DNA of 27,600 bases, from NCBI GenBank assembly GCA_035480615.1, contig DATIHO010000002.1:1-27600 (forward strand). The letters are read 5' to 3'. Numbering within the stretch: position 1 is the first letter of the stretch; the number at the start of each line of letters is the position of its first letter. Both the position numbers and the translations under genes were made by a program. Positions 1-8,376 of this stretch are shown piece by piece. The notes under the pieces are model-generated. The model worked only from the letters and a program-made list of their open reading frames with translations. It did no database searches and had not been told where the DNA came from. The stretch is from CAIPFQ01 sp035480615. Its GTDB lineage: Bacteria > Chlamydiota > Chlamydiia > Chlamydiales > SM23-39.

Positions 1-122
1 CGTAAGAGTAGGGACCTGATGGAGCTGCATAAGAGTAGGGACCCGATGGAGCTGCGTAAGAGTAGGGACCCGATGGAGCTGCGTAAGAGTAGGGACCTGA
101 TGGAGCTGCGTAAGAGTAGGGA
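1..122. repeat. 27-bp tandem repeat array, 4.5 copies
   Basis: Four full 27-bp units (1-27, 28-54, 55-81, 82-108) and a 14-bp partial unit (109-122). Units differ only at a CTG/CCG codon (Leu/Pro) and a CGT/CAT codon, so the array is young or homogenised. It probably continues left of the window. Confidence 0.9.
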
Positions 123-162
123 TCTTGTGAATCTCTGCAAAATGCAGAATAATTATTTATAG
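1..162 (+). CDS. 3' end of an ORF made of nonapeptide repeats (partial)
   Basis: A reading frame is open from the first base to a TAG at 160-162. It encodes four complete copies of a nine-residue unit, RKSRD(L/P)MEL (one copy starts with H), then a degenerate fifth copy and a short tail ending NNYL. The repeat unit is 27 bp, so copy-number change keeps the frame, which favours coding. However, the repeats are also open in all three minus-strand frames, so a non-coding minisatellite cannot be excluded. I do not recognise the protein; the body of the gene lies outside the window. The units are highly charged with Leu/Met at fixed spacing, so a helical or solenoid-like tail is possible, but that is a guess. 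Confidence 0.35.
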   Translation, partial: RKSRDLMELHKSRDPMELRKSRDPMELRKSRDLMELRKSRDLVNLCKMQNNYL

Positions 163-266
163 ACATGTTAATTCCTTTGATTGACACAAAATATATTGTA
201 AAATAAAAAAAATTAATAACACAAAGAAAAAAACTGGGACAACATACTTTTTCTGGACCTGTTCGG

Positions 267-432
267 ATATACCGAAACAATCTGAAGAATCGGGAATTTG
301 ACAAGGAGGCGGCTTTAGTTTTTTGCGTCTGGAGCGAGCGACCATTGCCTCTGGCAAGGCGCGAGCATACCCAAAAAAATGCTGCCAAGCCGACGTCGTC
401 AAAAACCGATTCTTCAGGTTGTTTCGGTATAT
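267..432. repeat. MITE-like element with 27-bp inverted arms
   Basis: Arm 267-293 and arm 406-432 are reverse complements with one mismatch in 27 bp. The 112-bp interior contains smaller hairpins (for example TTGCC-TCT-GGCAA near 345-357) and no plausible gene. This looks like a miniature palindromic element or a dispersed intergenic repeat. The ends are not defined by a visible target-site duplication. Confidence 0.6.
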
Positions 433-449
433 ACCCAAAGTGATTCAAA
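430..449 (-). repeat. Dispersed motif TTTGAATCACTTTGGGTATA, copy 1
   Basis: Read on the minus strand this 20-mer is identical to 8276-8295 on the plus strand. Its first 16 bases recur at 522-537 on the plus strand. It abuts the right arm of the inverted-repeat element. Confidence 0.7.
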
Positions 450-521
450 GTGGAGCTAGCAAACTTTATTTTTTTATGCAAAATCGATTTTCGGCGCTTT
501 GAACCCGCCCGAAAGCCAATT

Positions 522-537
522 TTTGAATCACTTTGGG
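522..537 (+). repeat. Dispersed motif TTTGAATCACTTTGGG, copy 2
   Basis: Sixteen bases identical to the core of the copies at 430-449 and 8276-8295. It lies just before the tamA start at 550 and forms a 16-bp inverted pair with copy 1 across 72 bp. It could be the other end of a small element or part of the tamA leader. Confidence 0.7.
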
Positions 538-549
538 GACTGCCAGGCA

Positions 550-2310
550 ATGACTCTTAGATATATTCTTGGGCTTTTTCCCGCGTTTTGCTTCGCATTG
601 ACCTATGAGGTGGAGTTTATCGGCATGGATCAGAACCAGCCATGCCTGCTAGCCATCCAGGATGCATCGCAACTTGTCTCGCTTCAAAAAAGGCCCCCTG
701 CTTCGCTCAATGGACTTCGTTACCGGATGGCATCGGACATCCCTGCAATTCTTCGCGTACTGCATGCTTTCGCCTATTATGATGCATCGATTGAGACCGA
801 TCTCGAAATACAAAAAAACCTCGCATACAAAATCTCTATTTTCATTGAAAGCGGACCTCAGTTCAATCTCGCTTCTTATGAAGTGTATAACGGCGATTGC
901 AAAAATATTGCATCGATCCCCAACTGCCATCCAATCACTCCCGTCATGCTTGGATTGAACATCAACGAGCCGGCCCTGTCTATTGAGATCGTCAATGGAG
1001 AGCTCAATTTGTTGCATGAATTGGCAAAATGCGGCTACCCATTGGCATATATTGATAAAAGACGGGTTGAAGTCGATATGGCAAGCCAAATCGTACAAGC
1101 AGCCGCGTGCGTACAGGAGGGCCCTCTTTCCAAATTCGGCCCCTCCACTTTTTTTGGGCTAAGGGGGATACAACCCCGTTTCATCCAATCGAAAATCGGA
1201 TGGACAGAGGGGCAAATCTATAATTCCAATCTCATCGATGAAACACAGGAAAGGCTTTTAAAGACAGAGCTTTTTTCTTCTGTCTATATTTCACACGATG
1301 ACAATCTAAACGCGCAAGGCGAACTGCCTATGAAGCTCCGATTCACCGAAGCAAACCATCAAAAAATCAGCCTTGGGGCATTTTATGGCACGGTTGACGG
1401 CCCGGGCTTTAGCTTTGCATGGATTCATCGCAATATTAGTGGAAATGGCGATACGTTAAGCGCAAGAGGAGACGTTTCTCCGGCGCTGATTTTGGGGAAT
1501 ATCACTTATAAAAAACCCGATTTCCTCACTTTCGATCAAACATACCGGGCTTTTGGAGAGTTATCTCAAGAAAATATCAAACCCTATCACGCCTTCATTT
1601 ATCGTTTCGCAAATTACATCGATCGAACGATCAATCCGGAAACAAATATTTCATTAGGGATGAAACTCGAACATATTCATGTTTTCGAATCGGCAAGCAA
1701 TGGAACCTATCTTCTTCTCGGAGCCCCTTTTTTTATCCGTTATTACAATGCGGATAATTTTCTCGATCCGACACGGGGATTATCCATTTGCTACTCCATT
1801 ACACCCTACCAATCGCTTTTCTTTTCCAATGAGCATTTTATGAAACAGCGACTCACTAGCACATTTTACATTCCCATGGGAACTCCGAAACTGATCTTCG
1901 CCTTTCGCGCCCAATTCGGCTCAATCGCGGGAACAGAAAGAGACCATATCCCTTTGTCCAAGCTTTTTCTCGGCGGCTCTGAAAATGAGCTGCGCGGCTA
2001 TCGTTACAAAACAGTCAGCCCCCTCAATCATCACAACAAACCACTGGGAGGGCGCTCCGCAATTTATGCGACGGCTGAGATTCGATGGAAGGTGACAAAA
2101 ACGATCGGCATTGTCCCCTTTCTCGATTTGGGTACCGTAACATCTTCCCAGTGTCCCGATTTTACAGCCAAATGGCGCAAATCGGTTGGCGGCGGGTTTC
2201 GTTATTTCACATTTTTCGGCCCGCTCCGTTTTGATATCGGATTTCCTCTGAATAAAAGGAAAATCGATCATAATTTTCAAATTTACGCATCGATCGGACA
2301 GGCATTTTGA
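550..2310 (+). CDS. tamA: TamA/BamA-like outer-membrane assembly barrel protein
   Basis: Omp85-superfamily protein (586 aa) expected to insert or export proteins at the outer membrane together with TamB. The ATG at 550 gives a clean N-terminal signal peptide (MTLRYILGLFPAFCFALTYE); an in-frame TTG at 499 would put 17 charged residues ahead of it and is less likely. Residues about 20-250 look like POTRA-type domains. From about 290 a beta-barrel follows with alternating aromatic strands. The superfamily lid-loop motif appears as LRGY at 481-484, and the chain ends in a C-terminal Phe after the typical FGPLRFDIGFPL strand. Length matches TamA (about 580) better than BamA (about 800). Its stop overlaps the next start (TGATG), so translation of tamB is coupled. 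The tamA-tamB pairing supports the call; a second BamA paralogue is the alternative. Confidence 0.85.
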   Translation: MTLRYILGLFPAFCFALTYEVEFIGMDQNQPCLLAIQDASQLVSLQKRPPASLNGLRYRMASDIPAILRVLHAFAYYDASIETDLEIQKNLAYKISIFIESGPQFNLASYEVYNGDCKNIASIPNCHPITPVMLGLNINEPALSIEIVNGELNLLHELAKCGYPLAYIDKRRVEVDMASQIVQAAACVQEGPLSKFGPSTFFGLRGIQPRFIQSKIGWTEGQIYNSNLIDETQERLLKTELFSSVYISHDDNLNAQGELPMKLRFTEANHQKISLGAFYGTVDGPGFSFAWIHRNISGNGDTLSARGDVSPALILGNITYKKPDFLTFDQTYRAFGELSQENIKPYHAFIYRFANYIDRTINPETNISLGMKLEHIHVFESASNGTYLLLGAPFFIRYYNADNFLDPTRGLSICYSITPYQSLFFSNEHFMKQRLTSTFYIPMGTPKLIFAFRAQFGSIAGTERDHIPLSKLFLGGSENELRGYRYKTVSPLNHHNKPLGGRSAIYATAEIRWKVTKTIGIVPFLDLGTVTSSQCPDFTAKWRKSVGGGFRYFTFFGPLRFDIGFPLNKRKIDHNFQIYASIGQAF

Positions 2311-5300
2311 TGAAAACAATCAGATACATCGTTGTCATTGCATTTCTTGGTTGCTCTGCCTCTCTTTTAGTCTTGCAAAGCAGATGGGGAAAAGATTTGG
2401 CAGTCAATTATTTAAGAAATGCTCTGCAGGCATCGGGGTATCAAGCGGAGATCGACAAGTTTTCGGGAACGGTTCCTCACGCAATCCATCTGGAAGGGGT
2501 GCGGATCGTTTCAGATCATGTCGCCATTTCTATTCATTCGATCGATATGCGCCTCTCTCTTTTCGCCCTTTTAAAAAAAGAACTGCTTTTCACTGATGTG
2601 AAAGCGAGCGATATCTCTTGGGAAACAAAGATGGGCGCCTTGGAACAAAAAGGACTCAAATTGACCTTGACAGTCAAGCACTTCACCTTAACCAACGTCC
2701 ATCTCCAGGATCAAACCCTGATCAATTTGGATGGATCTCTCCGCATCGGAAAAAATAGCCGCAGCGTGGATCTCGACATCTTTGCAACGCGCCCTTCATT
2801 CCCCGAATCAAAAATCCACCTCACCTTGCATCGGGATAAACAGGGAAATCTATTGTTAAAAGGGAATTTCAAATCACCGACCTTGACTGCTTTGCCATTG
2901 CCCCCTCTCCCCTTCGATGCCTCAGCCGATATATCGATGACCATGCGAGGCAAAATCGATCATCTGATGGGGCGCATCTCAGGCACTTTTTCACCTGACT
3001 CTTTGCCTTATCCGTGGTTGGAAAAACAATGGAAGATCCATTCGCATCTTACCTATGATGCAAAAACAGGATGGTCTCTTTCCGCCTTTAACGGAGCCGC
3101 TGATCACAATCTCATCCAAGGAAGCGCGGCATTCAATCGACAAGGGCAATTTGAAAACGCCGATCTCGATGTTCAATCAAACCTCTTGCATATAAAATTG
3201 AATCTGAAACCGGAAGAAGAAGGGATCCGGGTCATTGCAAACGCCTCCCTTCCAACATGGCAAATCGAATCCATTCCGATTGAAAATATTCAGGCGCATA
3301 CGGAATTTCTTTGGAGCGCCAATACATTTGAAGGAAAAGGGACAGCCGAGTACTCAATTTATGGAAAATCCTGGAAAGGAGATGGCGACTTTTTTTATAC
3401 AAATGGAGATTCTCTATTTTTAAATCAGGTCCAGTTAGAAAGCGCATCTGCGAAAGTTTTTGGAAACCTGGAAATCCGTCCAGACAAAATTTTGATTGGG
3501 AAGACCGATGTAACGTTTGAAAATCTCTCCGAACTTCCGTTTGATTTGCATGGAAAATTGGAAGGGAAAATCGATTGGTTCCAGTCGATTGGAAAACAAG
3601 TGATTACAATCGACGCCGAAATTCATGGCTGTTATTGGAAAGATTGTTTTACCAACAATCTGAACATCGAGGCGTCGCTTCTCGATCCATTTGAACATCC
3701 TCAAGGGCGGATTGTATTGAATGGGGCTGATGGCAAATGGCATGATCTGTTTTTAAATCATTTTCGATTTGAAACGTTCATCGGCAGCGCGCCTCAATGG
3801 CCCTTTGCGTTTTCTGCCCTTGGGAAGTGGAAACATCCCTTATCGCTTGATTTGAACGGCTCCTGGCACTATCAAGCCAAAAACTTTGCAGCATTGCTTC
3901 AAACAGTTGACGGCTCTTTCTATAACCACCTTTTCACCCTCAAACACCCAGTCGATATCGAATATTCCGACACGCGGGTATCCATAAATGGGCTCGATTT
4001 GGATGTATCCGATGCCCGCCTCTATTTTCAGATGAATGGGGTAAAAAATGATTTTACCTCAGAGCTTATACTCGAGCACTTTCCTTTGGATGTCCTTTCG
4101 CTCAATCCGCTTGAGGTGGATGTTGAAGGAACACTGGATTGCAAAGCCTCTTTGCATGAAAAAAACGGAAAGACTCAAGGTCAATTCCATGCGGCTATTC
4201 ATCAAGTAGAGCTGCTTGCTGGCGAACCTTTGAGCGCATCTGGGAGCGCATCCGGCCAATTTGACGGGCGTCTTGAAAATGAGCGGCTCGAGTTGCAAGG
4301 AGCCCTGCTTGTGCAAGAAACTCCCCTTCTCTCTTTGGATGTATCTTTGCCTCTTGAGCTGCATTTGATGCCGCCGAAAGTGGTTTTTCCGGTCGATCAG
4401 AAGGTAAAAGGACATTTGGCTTTCAATGGAAGAGTCGAACAGATCCTCGATTTTTTTGATCTTGGAACACATCGGATCGAAGGAGAAGCCACCGCGGATT
4501 TCCAGCTCAAAAATACGCTGCAAAAACCAATGCTTAAAGGAATGCTCCATTTTGAGAAAGGCTACTATGAAAATTATTTAACCGGCACCCGCCTCTTCGA
4601 TATTTCGGCTGAAGCAAATGCGGATGGGGATCGATTGTTGCTACGATCCTTTCAAGCGCAAGGAGAAACCGGCAGCATAACAGCCACAGGCGTGATGACT
4701 CTGAGTACACCCGATTTTTTCCCCTTTACCCTGGATCTTTCCTTAAACCGTTTTCAGGCAGTGCAAATTGATCTTGTAAATATTGAGACGGAAGGGAAAA
4801 TCCAAATCCTTGGAAACGCCAAAGGCGCTACCGCAAAAGGAAGCCTGGAAGTCATTGAAAGCCATTTGCATATCCCCAGCCGCATCCCCCGCTCTCTTCC
4901 CAATCTCGTAGTCGTATATCGCAATGCCGCAAAACCAACGAACCCTACCCAGATTTCACATCATGAGCCTTATCCTTTACAATTAGATTTGCAGATACGG
5001 GCTCCGCAAGGCATTTTGATCGATGGCCGAGGGCTCAATTCCGAGTGGAAAGGAGATTTTCATATCGGCGGCGCCTATACGTCCGTCGCGGCCCTTGGGA
5101 CGCTCAAATTAATCAAAGGGGAGTTCCTTTTTTCGGGGCGCCGTTTTAAATTGCTCGAAGGGTCTTTGAACTTTAGCGGAAAACATGAGGAAATGCCCTA
5201 TCTCAACTTAGCGGCTGAAATCAATGTCAAAGGCATCTCTATTACAGCCAGACTGAAAGGGCCTCTCAATAACCCTCAGCTAGTTTTGCAATCTACGCCG

Positions 5301-5696
5301 CCTCTTCCTTTGAGTACAATCATGTCTTATCTGCTTTTTGGCCAAGAACTCGCGGAAATCAACAGTTTTCAAGCCTTGCAGCTTGCGAACTCTCTTGCAT
5401 CCTTTGCAGGAAACAGTCCCGATATTTTGGAAAATACCCGAAAAGCGCTCGGCGTCGATCGGCTCAACATCGTGTCTATTCCCAGCGGAAATGAAGAAAT
5501 TGAAAACGTGATTGCCCTTCAAGTCGGCAAATACGTAAGCGAAGGAGTGCTTGTTTCCTTAACGCAAGGGGCGGAAGATGCATCGAGCAACATCAATATT
5601 GAAATTGAATTAAAAAACGGCTTCACGATCCAGCTTGAAAGCGACCAACGACAAGAGCAGGGAAAATTCAGTGTGAAGTGGAATCAAAACTATTAA
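2310..5696 (+). CDS. tamB: TamB-family (DUF490) inner-membrane-anchored translocation protein
   Basis: Large periplasm-spanning protein (1128 aa) of the TamB/AsmA-like superfamily, partner of TamA and implicated in outer-membrane protein or lipid delivery. Residues about 4-22 form the single N-terminal membrane anchor. The bulk is a repetitive beta-rich (taco/beta-helix) body with many short alternating hydrophobic strands. The C-terminal 300 residues carry the DUF490 signature, including SYLLFGQ, LQLANSLASFAG, a Lys/Gly-rich GKYVSEGV strand and a final ELKNGFTIQLESD strand. Start ATG 2310 overlaps the tamA stop by one base; the TTG three bases earlier is unnecessary. Length is in the usual range (E. 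coli about 1260). Nothing looks disrupted. The gene ends 16 bp before the accessory DinD gene. Confidence 0.9.
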   Translation: MKTIRYIVVIAFLGCSASLLVLQSRWGKDLAVNYLRNALQASGYQAEIDKFSGTVPHAIHLEGVRIVSDHVAISIHSIDMRLSLFALLKKELLFTDVKASDISWETKMGALEQKGLKLTLTVKHFTLTNVHLQDQTLINLDGSLRIGKNSRSVDLDIFATRPSFPESKIHLTLHRDKQGNLLLKGNFKSPTLTALPLPPLPFDASADISMTMRGKIDHLMGRISGTFSPDSLPYPWLEKQWKIHSHLTYDAKTGWSLSAFNGAADHNLIQGSAAFNRQGQFENADLDVQSNLLHIKLNLKPEEEGIRVIANASLPTWQIESIPIENIQAHTEFLWSANTFEGKGTAEYSIYGKSWKGDGDFFYTNGDSLFLNQVQLESASAKVFGNLEIRPDKILIGKTDVTFENLSELPFDLHGKLEGKIDWFQSIGKQVITIDAEIHGCYWKDCFTNNLNIEASLLDPFEHPQGRIVLNGADGKWHDLFLNHFRFETFIGSAPQWPFAFSALGKWKHPLSLDLNGSWHYQAKNFAALLQTVDGSFYNHLFTLKHPVDIEYSDTRVSINGLDLDVSDARLYFQMNGVKNDFTSELILEHFPLDVLSLNPLEVDVEGTLDCKASLHEKNGKTQGQFHAAIHQVELLAGEPLSASGSASGQFDGRLENERLELQGALLVQETPLLSLDVSLPLELHLMPPKVVFPVDQKVKGHLAFNGRVEQILDFFDLGTHRIEGEATADFQLKNTLQKPMLKGMLHFEKGYYENYLTGTRLFDISAEANADGDRLLLRSFQAQGETGSITATGVMTLSTPDFFPFTLDLSLNRFQAVQIDLVNIETEGKIQILGNAKGATAKGSLEVIESHLHIPSRIPRSLPNLVVVYRNAAKPTNPTQISHHEPYPLQLDLQIRAPQGILIDGRGLNSEWKGDFHIGGAYTSVAALGTLKLIKGEFLFSGRRFKLLEGSLNFSGKHEEMPYLNLAAEINVKGISITARLKGPLNNPQLVLQSTPPLPLSTIMSYLLFGQELAEINSFQALQLANSLASFAGNSPDILENTRKALGVDRLNIVSIPSGNEEIENVIALQVGKYVSEGVLVSLTQGAEDASSNINIEIELKNGFTIQLESDQRQEQGKFSVKWNQNY

Positions 5697-5712
5697 CCTG
5701 AAAGTGGAAAAC

Positions 5713-6798
5713 ATGGTTAAGGCTAAAAATTATAAAGAACATCTTCTAAAGCAGCTCAAAAAACCTGAAGAAGCAGCTGCATACCTCAATGCAGCTTTAA
5801 ATGATGACGATCCTCACGTATTTCTTCTTGCGCTGCGCGACATCGCAGAAGCAAAAGTCAGGTTAATATCATTGCACAGAGGAGTCTGCCCATGGTATAA
5901 ATGGCATCAAAGGGTTAAAGAGGCTTCGATGTCCGAAAACGCTGTAGATTATTTTCACTTTGAAAAAAGTAGACCAAGTTTTGAAAATCTAGGTCGGCAG
6001 AACGGTTTCCGGTATTGGTTCGCTAGAGACTTAATGAAAATGCTCGGCTACACCGATTATGCGATTTTTAAAAAGGGTCCGATCAACAAGGCCATGACTG
6101 TTTGCTCAACATTGGACATCGATGTTTCTGCTAATTTTGAACAAGATACACGTGAAATAGATGGAGTAAAACAGCCTGATTATAGGCTTTCCAAGTTTGC
6201 TTGTTATCTTGTTGCGATGAATGGTGATGTAAAAAAGAAAGAGGTAGCTCTAGCCCAAGCGTATTTCATTACTGTTACGGAAGCGTTCAAACGATATATC
6301 AATGAAGCTCAGCAGGTAGAGAGAATAGCAATTCGCGGCGAAGTGTCAGAAAGAGAAAAATCGCTCGCCGCAGTCGCGAGTAACGCTGGCGTCGAAAAAT
6401 ATGCATTCTTTCAGAATAAGGGATATCTAGGTCTTTATAACATGTCCATCAATCAACTTAGAGAACGTAAGGGGATTCCGGACGGAAGGAGTCCTTTGGA
6501 TTTCATGGGGAAAGAAGAATTAGCCGCAAATCTTTTTCGAATCACTCAAACCGAAGCCAAAATTCGCAATGAGGGCATTAGAGGTCAGAAAAAATTGGAA
6601 GACGCTGCCTATTCAGTGGGGCGACACGTGCGCAAAACAATGGAAGAGATTAGTGGAACAAGACCCGAAAATTTGCCCATCGATACAGATATCAATACTG
6701 TTAAATCAGCCATCAAATCCACCCAAAAGGAATTCCTTAAATTAGACCAATCCAAAAAACAAGCTGATGAAATTCTGCTACCTTTTGAAAATTCATAA
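5713..6798 (+). CDS. dinD: DinD-family protein with an N-terminal addiction-module antidote remnant
   Basis: Composite ORF of 361 aa. Residues 1 to about 46 (MVKAKNYKEHLLKQLKKPEE..., ending near RDIAEAK) match the start of the HigA-like addiction-module antidote family, but the similarity stops before the HTH recognition helix, so that part should not bind DNA. From Met73 (ATG at 5929) the chain resembles DNA-damage-inducible protein D/BRO-N-like proteins: YWFARDLMKMLGY, LSKFACYLVAMNGD, FFQNKGYLGLYNM, GKEELAANLFRITQTEAK, VGRHVRKTM. E. coli DinD is 274 aa, close to the 289 aa from 5929, and AAAGAGG lies five bases before that ATG. The native dinD start is therefore probably 5929, with the antidote portion a fused relic. 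DinD inhibits RecA filament activity in E. coli; the role here is inferred. A GTG at 5704 is a third start option. No toxin gene is adjacent. Confidence 0.75.
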   Translation: MVKAKNYKEHLLKQLKKPEEAAAYLNAALNDDDPHVFLLALRDIAEAKVRLISLHRGVCPWYKWHQRVKEASMSENAVDYFHFEKSRPSFENLGRQNGFRYWFARDLMKMLGYTDYAIFKKGPINKAMTVCSTLDIDVSANFEQDTREIDGVKQPDYRLSKFACYLVAMNGDVKKKEVALAQAYFITVTEAFKRYINEAQQVERIAIRGEVSEREKSLAAVASNAGVEKYAFFQNKGYLGLYNMSINQLRERKGIPDGRSPLDFMGKEELAANLFRITQTEAKIRNEGIRGQKKLEDAAYSVGRHVRKTMEEISGTRPENLPIDTDINTVKSAIKSTQKEFLKLDQSKKQADEILLPFENS

Positions 6799-6861
6799 AT
6801 TGCTAATTTGGACTCTCTTTCCATCTTAAAACGATTTTTCCAAAGAAGAGGAGAAAAAATA

Positions 6862-7797
6862 ATGACGATTCAAGGAAATCCACCTTCCTTTTTTTATGAT
6901 GTAGGAACCCAAAAATGGGGTGCTTGCAATCAGGAAGAAGAAATTTCCCAGTCAAACCCAATTCAGAAATTGGAAAATGACCAGACAAATGCGCGCTCAT
7001 TACAGGATGCCTTCGATCAATTAACAGATCGGTATCAAAATATCATTGCAAGAACACACGAATGGGGCATCTGCGGACAAGAATATATTGATGCGGAATT
7101 TGAAAAACTATTGCAGTTCGTAGCCGAACATACAGAATTTAAGAGTCAGTTGCCAGAAAAATATATAGCTGAAAATAACCCATGCACATTGCAACATCAA
7201 TTTAACAAATTGGGGGAAGAATATACCGAAGCGCGAGATCGGTATTCTCTGAATTGGAAAGTAGATGATCCGGATTGCGCTAATGTGTTATATGAGAGAC
7301 TCGTACGTTTTGCAACCGAGCATAAAGAGTTTGAGAATCAATTGCTCGAAAGATTCCCCAACAAAATCGTTTCTGCAAAGCCGATTGCGGAGTTCTTGTA
7401 TACCCAAAAAGATTCATCAATTTATAAAGAACACGAACCGGCTACGAATTGGGAAGAAAAAAATCCCCTCCCCTTACAAGATAATCCATTGAAAGAACCA
7501 TTATTCCGATCGTCCGATCCGAAGCTAGACGAATTGCTTCGAAAGCTAGAGAAATCGCTTCAATGGTTTTCCGATCTGAGCCAAAGCAAACACGAACGGG
7601 ACGCGATCTTGGCAGAAAACCGTCTTTTGCACGAAACATTTGACAATTTACGGCTGGCTTTTCGTTTTGCGCAAAAACTAAACAAACAACACGGGCTGGA
7701 CACTGAAAATCAGTTTATGGATGCGAAAATTAAACTCGAAGAATTTCTTCAAACGCATCCTGAATTTAATCAGCTCATTTCCAGCGAATTGAAGTAG
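6862..7797 (+). CDS. Unrecognised protein with three copies of a helical module
   Basis: 311 aa starting at ATG 6862 behind a strong AAGAGGAG ribosome-binding site; an upstream in-frame start at 6808 lacks one. I do not recognise the family. Three related segments of about 55 residues are visible at 47-101, 110-164 and 255-309. Each begins L(Q/H)xxFdxL and ends with a (F/L)xxxHxEFxxQL-type helix (AEHTEFKSQL, TEHKEFENQL, QTHPEFNQL). Between repeats 2 and 3 is a Pro-rich linker and a further Leu-rich helix (about 217-240). There is no signal peptide or membrane segment. The charged, helical, repetitive make-up fits a cytosolic or type III-secreted adaptor, but this is inference. It sits 63 bp after dinD on the same strand within an accessory patch. 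Confidence 0.7.
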   Translation: MTIQGNPPSFFYDVGTQKWGACNQEEEISQSNPIQKLENDQTNARSLQDAFDQLTDRYQNIIARTHEWGICGQEYIDAEFEKLLQFVAEHTEFKSQLPEKYIAENNPCTLQHQFNKLGEEYTEARDRYSLNWKVDDPDCANVLYERLVRFATEHKEFENQLLERFPNKIVSAKPIAEFLYTQKDSSIYKEHEPATNWEEKNPLPLQDNPLKEPLFRSSDPKLDELLRKLEKSLQWFSDLSQSKHERDAILAENRLLHETFDNLRLAFRFAQKLNKQHGLDTENQFMDAKIKLEEFLQTHPEFNQLISSELK

Positions 7798-8037
7798 ATA
7801 ACAGCCCTCAGAGAGAGGTCTTGTTTGAGATCGTCTTTAAGAGATGGGAACAGTCCGAAGGCGTTCGGTTCGATGGATGATGGTTCTTATGAAAATTTCA
7901 TTGAAAATCATGGCTACTTGTCTTAAAATTCATAAATAGACAAAGTATACTTACCCTAATACGGATTAAGAAGTGCTCCTAAATGCCTTCTGCGACTATG
8001 GAGGTTGCGGCTAAAGAGAATGGAGGCAACGGTTTTG
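7798..8037. other. 240-bp intergenic region, nothing assigned
   Basis: No gene is supported. The palindrome AAGTATACTT lies near 7952-7961. A short in-frame extension of the upstream gene (to a stop near 7925) reads protein-like, but it follows a stop codon and has no signals of its own. Confidence 0.5.
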
Positions 8038-8250
8038 TCATATAGATTTTTTTTTCGCTAAAGTGATGGATCGTTTCTTTTTAGATGATTTAATCGGCAC
8101 AAGCTCATATCGATAAGGAGGCTTCTCTTCAATAATTTTTCCATTCCGAGAAAATACGAGAGCTGTGCCTGTGCGAACCGCTGTCTCAAAGGCTCTTTGA
8201 AAACTTCGTTCATGCGCTTCTAAAATGTATTTACCTAGATCATCACTCAT
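8038..8250 (-). CDS. Small conserved-looking hypothetical protein
   Basis: 70 aa, preceded on the minus strand by a near-perfect GAGGAGG ribosome-binding site seven bases before the ATG, which makes it credible despite its size. The sequence has an amphipathic N-terminal helix (about 5-25) followed by a short strand-turn segment, RTGTALVFSRNGKIIEEKP, and a Lys-rich tail ending in SI. The small, basic-tailed form suggests a nucleic-acid- or protein-binding accessory factor or a small antitoxin, but there is no clear family signal and I do not assign a function. It is divergent from xseB, between the accessory genes and the xseB-dxs-nadK set. A possible upstream gene remnant ends at its ribosome-binding site. 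Confidence 0.65.
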   Translation of the reverse strand: MSDDLGKYILEAHERSFQRAFETAVRTGTALVFSRNGKIIEEKPPYRYELVPIKSSKKKRSITLAKKKSI

Positions 8251-8256
8251 TTGCTA

Positions 8257-8376
8257 CCTCCTCGATTTGTTCCCATTTGAATCACTTTGGGTATACAAAA
8301 AATCATCCTTAAAAATTGCATCTTTTACCTCCCAACCGTTAACAGTCTCTAAAACTGTCGATTGGTATTACTTTAT
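8257..8376 (-). pseudogene. Possible C-terminal gene remnant upstream of the 70-aa gene
   Basis: On the minus strand a frame between a TAA near 8374 and a TAG overlapping the ribosome-binding site of the 70-aa gene reads YQSTVLETVNGWEVKDAIFK and continues to YTQSDSNGNKSRR. It has no start and is under 40 codons, but the composition is protein-like. Its end contains the dispersed 20-mer at 8276-8295. It may be the tail of a decayed gene. Low certainty. Confidence 0.25.
8276..8295 (+). repeat. Dispersed motif TTTGAATCACTTTGGGTATA, copy 3
   Basis: Exact 20-bp match, inverted, to 430-449, almost 8 kb away; the first 16 bases also match 522-537. It lies in the leader of the 70-aa minus-strand gene. 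Confidence 0.75.

Larger units (their letters stand above)
163..549. other. Intergenic stretch with repeats, no convincing gene
   Basis: This 387-bp stretch holds an A/T-rich segment (about 160-240), a 27-bp inverted repeat (267-293 with 406-432) and two opposed copies of a 16-bp motif (434-449 and 522-537). A 93-codon minus-strand frame (438-157) runs through the inverted repeat, but it lacks a ribosome-binding site and its sequence follows the repeat, so I do not call it. Confidence 0.6.

Noticed and set aside
1..122. CRISPR array
   Set aside because: The 27-bp units are directly adjacent with no unique spacers, so this is a plain tandem repeat.
157..438. 93-codon minus-strand frame with a hydrophobic C terminus
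   Set aside because: It runs through the inverted-repeat element and has no ribosome-binding site; the hydrophobic end comes from an A/T-rich stretch.
7798..7925. Protein-like extension after the stop of the triple-repeat gene
   Set aside because: It needs readthrough of a TAG, and no homology or start supports it.
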